Below are positions 20,322-20,805 of a stretch of DNA of 20,805 nt, piece by piece. Source of the stretch: SURF-32 sp964648365 (GTDB taxonomy: Bacteria; Planctomycetota; Phycisphaerae; UBA1845); NCBI GenBank assembly GCA_964648365.1, contig CAZYLK010000100.1:1-20805 (forward strand), written 5' to 3'. Position 1 is the stretch's first letter. The number at the start of each line of letters is the position of its first letter. Made by a program: the position numbers and the translations under genes. Under the pieces are notes generated by a model. The model saw only the letters and a program-made list of their open reading frames with translations, was not told where the DNA came from and ran no database searches.

Positions 20322-20675
20322 ATGGCATTCAAGGTCTACAACAACACGGGTTCCTACGTCGCGACACCACGCGGCACCGTCTCCATTCAGCTTCCGGGCC
20401 GCGCCCGCTTCCACCTGGAAGACCTAGACGCCGTGGACATCGCCGGCCGCGCGACCATCCTGATCGACCGCGAGCAGAAGCGCATCGCCTTCCGAAAGCC
20501 CGATCCGCACGAAGAGCCGTTTGCAGTCCGCCAGGATCGCGGCTGCGGCATCGTCTGGATCGGCGGCGCGCTCCTGGAACTGGGCCTGACGCCAGAGCAG
20601 GTGAAGGGCACGCGGGAGTGCGTGTTCGAGAAGGGCGGGTTGATCGTCGTCGATTTCAAGCTGCCTGCAGAGTGA
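20322..20675 (+). CDS. Hypothetical early phage protein
   Basis: 117 aa. Begins 7 bases after gene B. Sequence MAFKVYNNTGSYVATPRGTVS, then beta-rich AVDIAGRATILIDREQKRIAF, and a C-terminal DNA- or ligand-binding-like unit (IGGALLELGLTPEQVKGTRECVFEKGGLIVVDF). The 'lGltpeqvkG' turn resembles short helical motifs in phage early proteins. No family recognised, no membrane segment. Confidence 0.65.
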   Translation: MAFKVYNNTGSYVATPRGTVSIQLPGRARFHLEDLDAVDIAGRATILIDREQKRIAFRKPDPHEEPFAVRQDRGCGIVWIGGALLELGLTPEQVKGTRECVFEKGGLIVVDFKLPAE

Positions 20676-20696
20676 CGCGCAGGAGGCACGGACGCC

Positions 20697-20805
20697 ATGA
20701 AGATCAAACTGAAATGTCTCTCGCTCTGGGAGCCCTGGGCCACGCTCGTGGTCAAGGGCCACAAGCGATACGAAACCCGCTCCTGGTACACCTACCATCG
20801 CGGCC
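20697..20805 (+). CDS. ASCH-domain protein, cut by window end
   Basis: The first 36 codons are present: MKIKLKCLSLWEPWATLVVK, then GHKRYETRSWYTYHRG. This is the start of an ASCH domain ('LSl..PWA.li..G.K..E.R.W...yRG'), a PUA-like RNA-binding fold often found in phages and linked to RNA or nucleotide processes. AGGAGG lies 10 bases before the ATG. The rest lies beyond the window. Confidence 0.82.
   Translation, partial: MKIKLKCLSLWEPWATLVVKGHKRYETRSWYTYHRG

Overview
This window is the core of a transposable (Mu-like) bacteriophage or prophage from a high-GC bacterium. Evidence for the phage type: a DDE transposase of MuA type followed directly by a MuB-type AAA+ ATPase, plus a head gene set in Mu style (small and large terminase, DUF935 portal, MuF domain, I-type protease with nested scaffold, gpT-type capsid, gp35-, gp36- and gpG-like proteins). 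Host: unproven. GC-rich codon use, many GTG starts, and dispersed palindromes and 'ATCTGCG'-type repeats at gene ends resemble what is common in Planctomycetes and related bacteria; this is an inference from repeat style only.

Layout. Positions 37-12825 are a leftward late operon. Read from its start it holds lipoproteins and small membrane proteins (possible lysis functions), small unknown genes, a winged-helix protein, coiled-coil proteins, terminases, a portal-MuF fusion, protease/scaffold, two tandem decoration-like paralogs, capsid, and head-tail connector genes. Genes are tightly packed with many 4-base overlaps. Positions 12826-13446 have no convincing gene but carry four strong palindromes. 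Positions 13447-14184 hold a lower-GC leftward gene of unknown function with its own promoter and a terminator-like hairpin just before its ribosome binding site. Positions 14272-14440 hold a bidirectional promoter and a folded rightward leader. A leftward HTH repressor (14570-14863) faces a rightward ribbon-helix-helix gene (14954-15124) across an operator-like region: the lysis/lysogeny switch.

The rightward early operon then continues with an unusual non-coding block (15125-15494): five strong hairpins followed by a tRNA with initiator (fMet) hallmarks. After it come a CII-like regulator, three small proteins (two with cysteine pairs), transposase A, ATPase B, an unknown gene and a truncated ASCH-domain gene.

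Early and late modules are divergent, unlike Mu itself, where both run the same way; the arrangement recalls BcepMu-type phages. No phage end, integrase, endolysin, CRISPR array or rRNA was seen. The most novel elements are the structured RNA plus initiator-like tRNA cassette and the structured divergent control region at 14190-14440.
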